From an uncultured Clostridium sp. (GTDB taxonomy: Bacteria > Bacillota > Clostridia > Oscillospirales > Acutalibacteraceae), in contig CAKUYY010000023.1 in NCBI GenBank assembly GCA_934717555.1, positions 1 to 21,408 of the forward strand: a stretch of DNA of 21,408 nt. The letters run 5' to 3'. Shown here in pieces: positions 19,966 through 21,408 of the stretch (the first letter of the stretch is position 1; each line of letters begins with the position of its first letter). The position numbers and the translations under genes were made by a program. The notes beneath the pieces were generated by a model. That model saw nothing but the letters and a program-made list of their open reading frames with translations. It did not search any database and had not been told where the DNA came from.

Positions 19966-21408
19966 TCTGAGAGGCGCTATTTTAGACGCCATGGGAAGGG
20001 CGGTAGCACAGGGGATGCTCCCCGCAGAGCCGGCCCCTGATTTCGCCATAGAAATTCCAGCCAATCGGGAGCACGGGGATTATGCCGCCAACGTAGCCAT
20101 GGTAAGCGCCCGGGCGTTCCGGATGGCTCCCCGCAAAATTGCCGAGATTCTTTCTTCCCAGCTGGTGCTGGACGGTACTTTTTTTGAACGCTGTGAAATC
20201 GCCGGTCCTGGATTTTTGAATTTCTTTCTAAGTAAGCGTTTCTATGCCTCCATTCTTCAGGATATTGAAGCGCTGGGTTCCCAATATGGCCGTTCCGATT
20301 ATGGCAAAGGGGAAAAAGTTATGGTGGAATTTGTTTCTGCCAACCCTACCGGTCCTATGCACATGGGCAATGCCCGCGGCGGCGCTTTGGGAGATTGCCT
20401 GGCTTCCGTGCTGGATGCAGCGGGATATCAGGTTTGGAGAGAATTTTATATCAATGACGCCGGCAACCAAATTGATAAATTTGCTTTGTCTTTGGATCTG
20501 CGCTATCAACAGATCTATCATGGGGAAGATGCGGTTCCCATGCCGGAAGACTGTTATCACGGCGAGGATATCATAGAACGTGCCCGGGAATTCGCCGACC
20601 AGTATGGCGACAGCTTCTTACAAAAAGAGGAAGCCGAGCGCCGCAAAGCGTTGGTGGAATTTGCCCTCCCCAAAAACATCGCCAAAATGAAAGCGGACAT
20701 GGAGAAATACAGAATCCATTATGATGAGTGGTTCTGTGAAAGCATTCTGCATCAAGACGGAGAAGTGGCGGAAACTATCAATATTTTGAAGGAAAAAGGC
20801 CTTACATTTGAGCAGGACGGTGCCCTTTGGTATCGCGCTACCGCTTTTGGTGCGGAAAAAGATGAAGTTTTGGTGCGGAAAAACGGCAATCCCACCTATT
20901 TTGCTGCCGATATCGCTTATCATCGAAACAAATTCCTTAAACGGGGCTTTGACCGCTGTATTGACATTTGGGGCGCCGACCACCATGGCCATGTAGCTCG
21001 TATGAAGGGCGCAATGGATGCCGTTGGATTGGACGGAAACAAGCTGGACGTCGTGCTGATGCAGCTGGTCAAGCTGGTCCGCAACGGCGAAATCGTCCGT
21101 ATGAGCAAAAGAACTGGAAAAGCGATTCAGCTTTCCGATCTGCTGGACGAGGTTCCTGTGGATGCGGCCCGTTTCCTCTTTAATATGAGGGAATCCAACA
21201 CCCAGATGGAATTTGACTTGGATCTGGCGGTTCAGCAGGACGCCCAAAATCCGGTTTATTATGTCCAATACGCCCACGCCCGCATTTGTAGTATAGAAAA
21301 AGCTTTGGCCGCCGACGGGATTGTCAAACGTCCTTGCACCCTGGACGAGCTGATGCTTCTTTCCGCTCCGGAAGAGATCGAATTAATCCAGCATCTGGCC
21401 TCTTATAC
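19934..21408 (+). CDS. argS: Arginyl-tRNA synthetase, N-terminal 491 residues (3' end outside window)
   Basis: This class I synthetase charges tRNA-Arg. The frame is open to the window edge, so the stop is missing. Visible parts are the N-terminal Add1 domain (about 1-105, with EIPANREHGDYAANVAM), the HIGH-type motif in NPTGPMHMGNARG (His143-Asn146) and the KMSKS-like motif MSKRTGK starting at Met390. The anticodon-binding domain begins near the edge (PVYYVQYAHARICS). HMGN and a shortened MSKR are normal variants in this enzyme. The start is ATG at 19934 with AAGGAGG twelve bases upstream, inside the preceding gene. A typical ArgS has about 550-580 residues, so roughly 60-90 are missing. Confidence 0.96.
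   Translation, partial: MSKIVEQTIRDLRGAILDAMGRAVAQGMLPAEPAPDFAIEIPANREHGDYAANVAMVSARAFRMAPRKIAEILSSQLVLDGTFFERCEIAGPGFLNFFLSKRFYASILQDIEALGSQYGRSDYGKGEKVMVEFVSANPTGPMHMGNARGGALGDCLASVLDAAGYQVWREFYINDAGNQIDKFALSLDLRYQQIYHGEDAVPMPEDCYHGEDIIERAREFADQYGDSFLQKEEAERRKALVEFALPKNIAKMKADMEKYRIHYDEWFCESILHQDGEVAETINILKEKGLTFEQDGALWYRATAFGAEKDEVLVRKNGNPTYFAADIAYHRNKFLKRGFDRCIDIWGADHHGHVARMKGAMDAVGLDGNKLDVVLMQLVKLVRNGEIVRMSKRTGKAIQLSDLLDEVPVDAARFLFNMRESNTQMEFDLDLAVQQDAQNPVYYVQYAHARICSIEKALAADGIVKRPCTLDELMLLSAPEEIELIQHLASY

Noticed and set aside
1..21408. CRISPR array, rRNA, tRNA or insertion sequence
   Set aside because: No regularly spaced direct repeats, no rRNA segments, no tRNA cloverleaf with TTCGAnnC-type arms and no transposase frame were seen on reading both strands.

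Overview
The window is a 21.4 kb chromosomal stretch of a low-to-mid GC, Gram-positive, spore-forming anaerobe of the class Clostridia, probably a ruminococcal/oscillospiraceal lineage (this placement is inference). The evidence is strong GGAGG ribosome-binding sites, several TTG/GTG starts, spoIIM next to xerD, a pdaA-like cortex deacetylase, a SCIFF peptide with its radical SAM maturase, and a Firmicutes-type L10 leader. I see no phage, transposase, CRISPR array, rRNA or tRNA. No stretch over 300 bases lacks a gene.

Layout: (1) 2-2709, + strand: the end of asd, then dapA, dapB and a free-standing tandem-ACT protein, i.e. the aspartate-to-diaminopimelate route, closed by a terminator. (2) 2836-4319, + strand: a MATE exporter behind a perfect consensus promoter and a structured leader. 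(3) 4393-7892, - strand: proC, spoIIM, xerD and a YesL-like membrane protein, ending in a hairpin shared with the MATE gene. (4) 8041-11831, - strand: tgt, yajC, a TIGR04086-like membrane protein, a 45-residue six-cysteine SCIFF precursor and its radical SAM/SPASM maturase. (5) 11892-12758, + strand: a pdaA-like polysaccharide deacetylase. (6) 12819-16362, - strand: rpmG, secE, nusG, rplK, rplA, then rplJ and rplL with their own promoter and L10-leader attenuator. (7) 16502-17402, - strand: an unrecognised lysine-rich 263-residue protein. (8) 17561-21408, + strand: ddl, murI, a DUF1934/YwiB-like gene and the start of argS, cut by the window end.

How the genes fit together: regions 1 and 8 feed peptidoglycan synthesis (meso-diaminopimelate, D-Glu, D-Ala-D-Ala). 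Regions 3 and 5 carry sporulation functions (engulfment, cortex modification). Region 4 places a ribosomally made, thioether-bridged peptide inside a tRNA-modification/Sec-accessory gene group. Region 6 is the core secE-nusG-L11-L1-L10-L7/L12 cluster, but it ends at a terminator with a convergent gene, so rpoB does not follow rplL as it does in most bacteria.

The most interesting locus is the SCIFF peptide and maturase pair (9529-9666 and 8041-9405), with a long imperfect inverted repeat between them. The system type is known. The inter-gene hairpin, the separate extended -10 promoter and the lack of a dedicated protease or exporter are what deserve attention.
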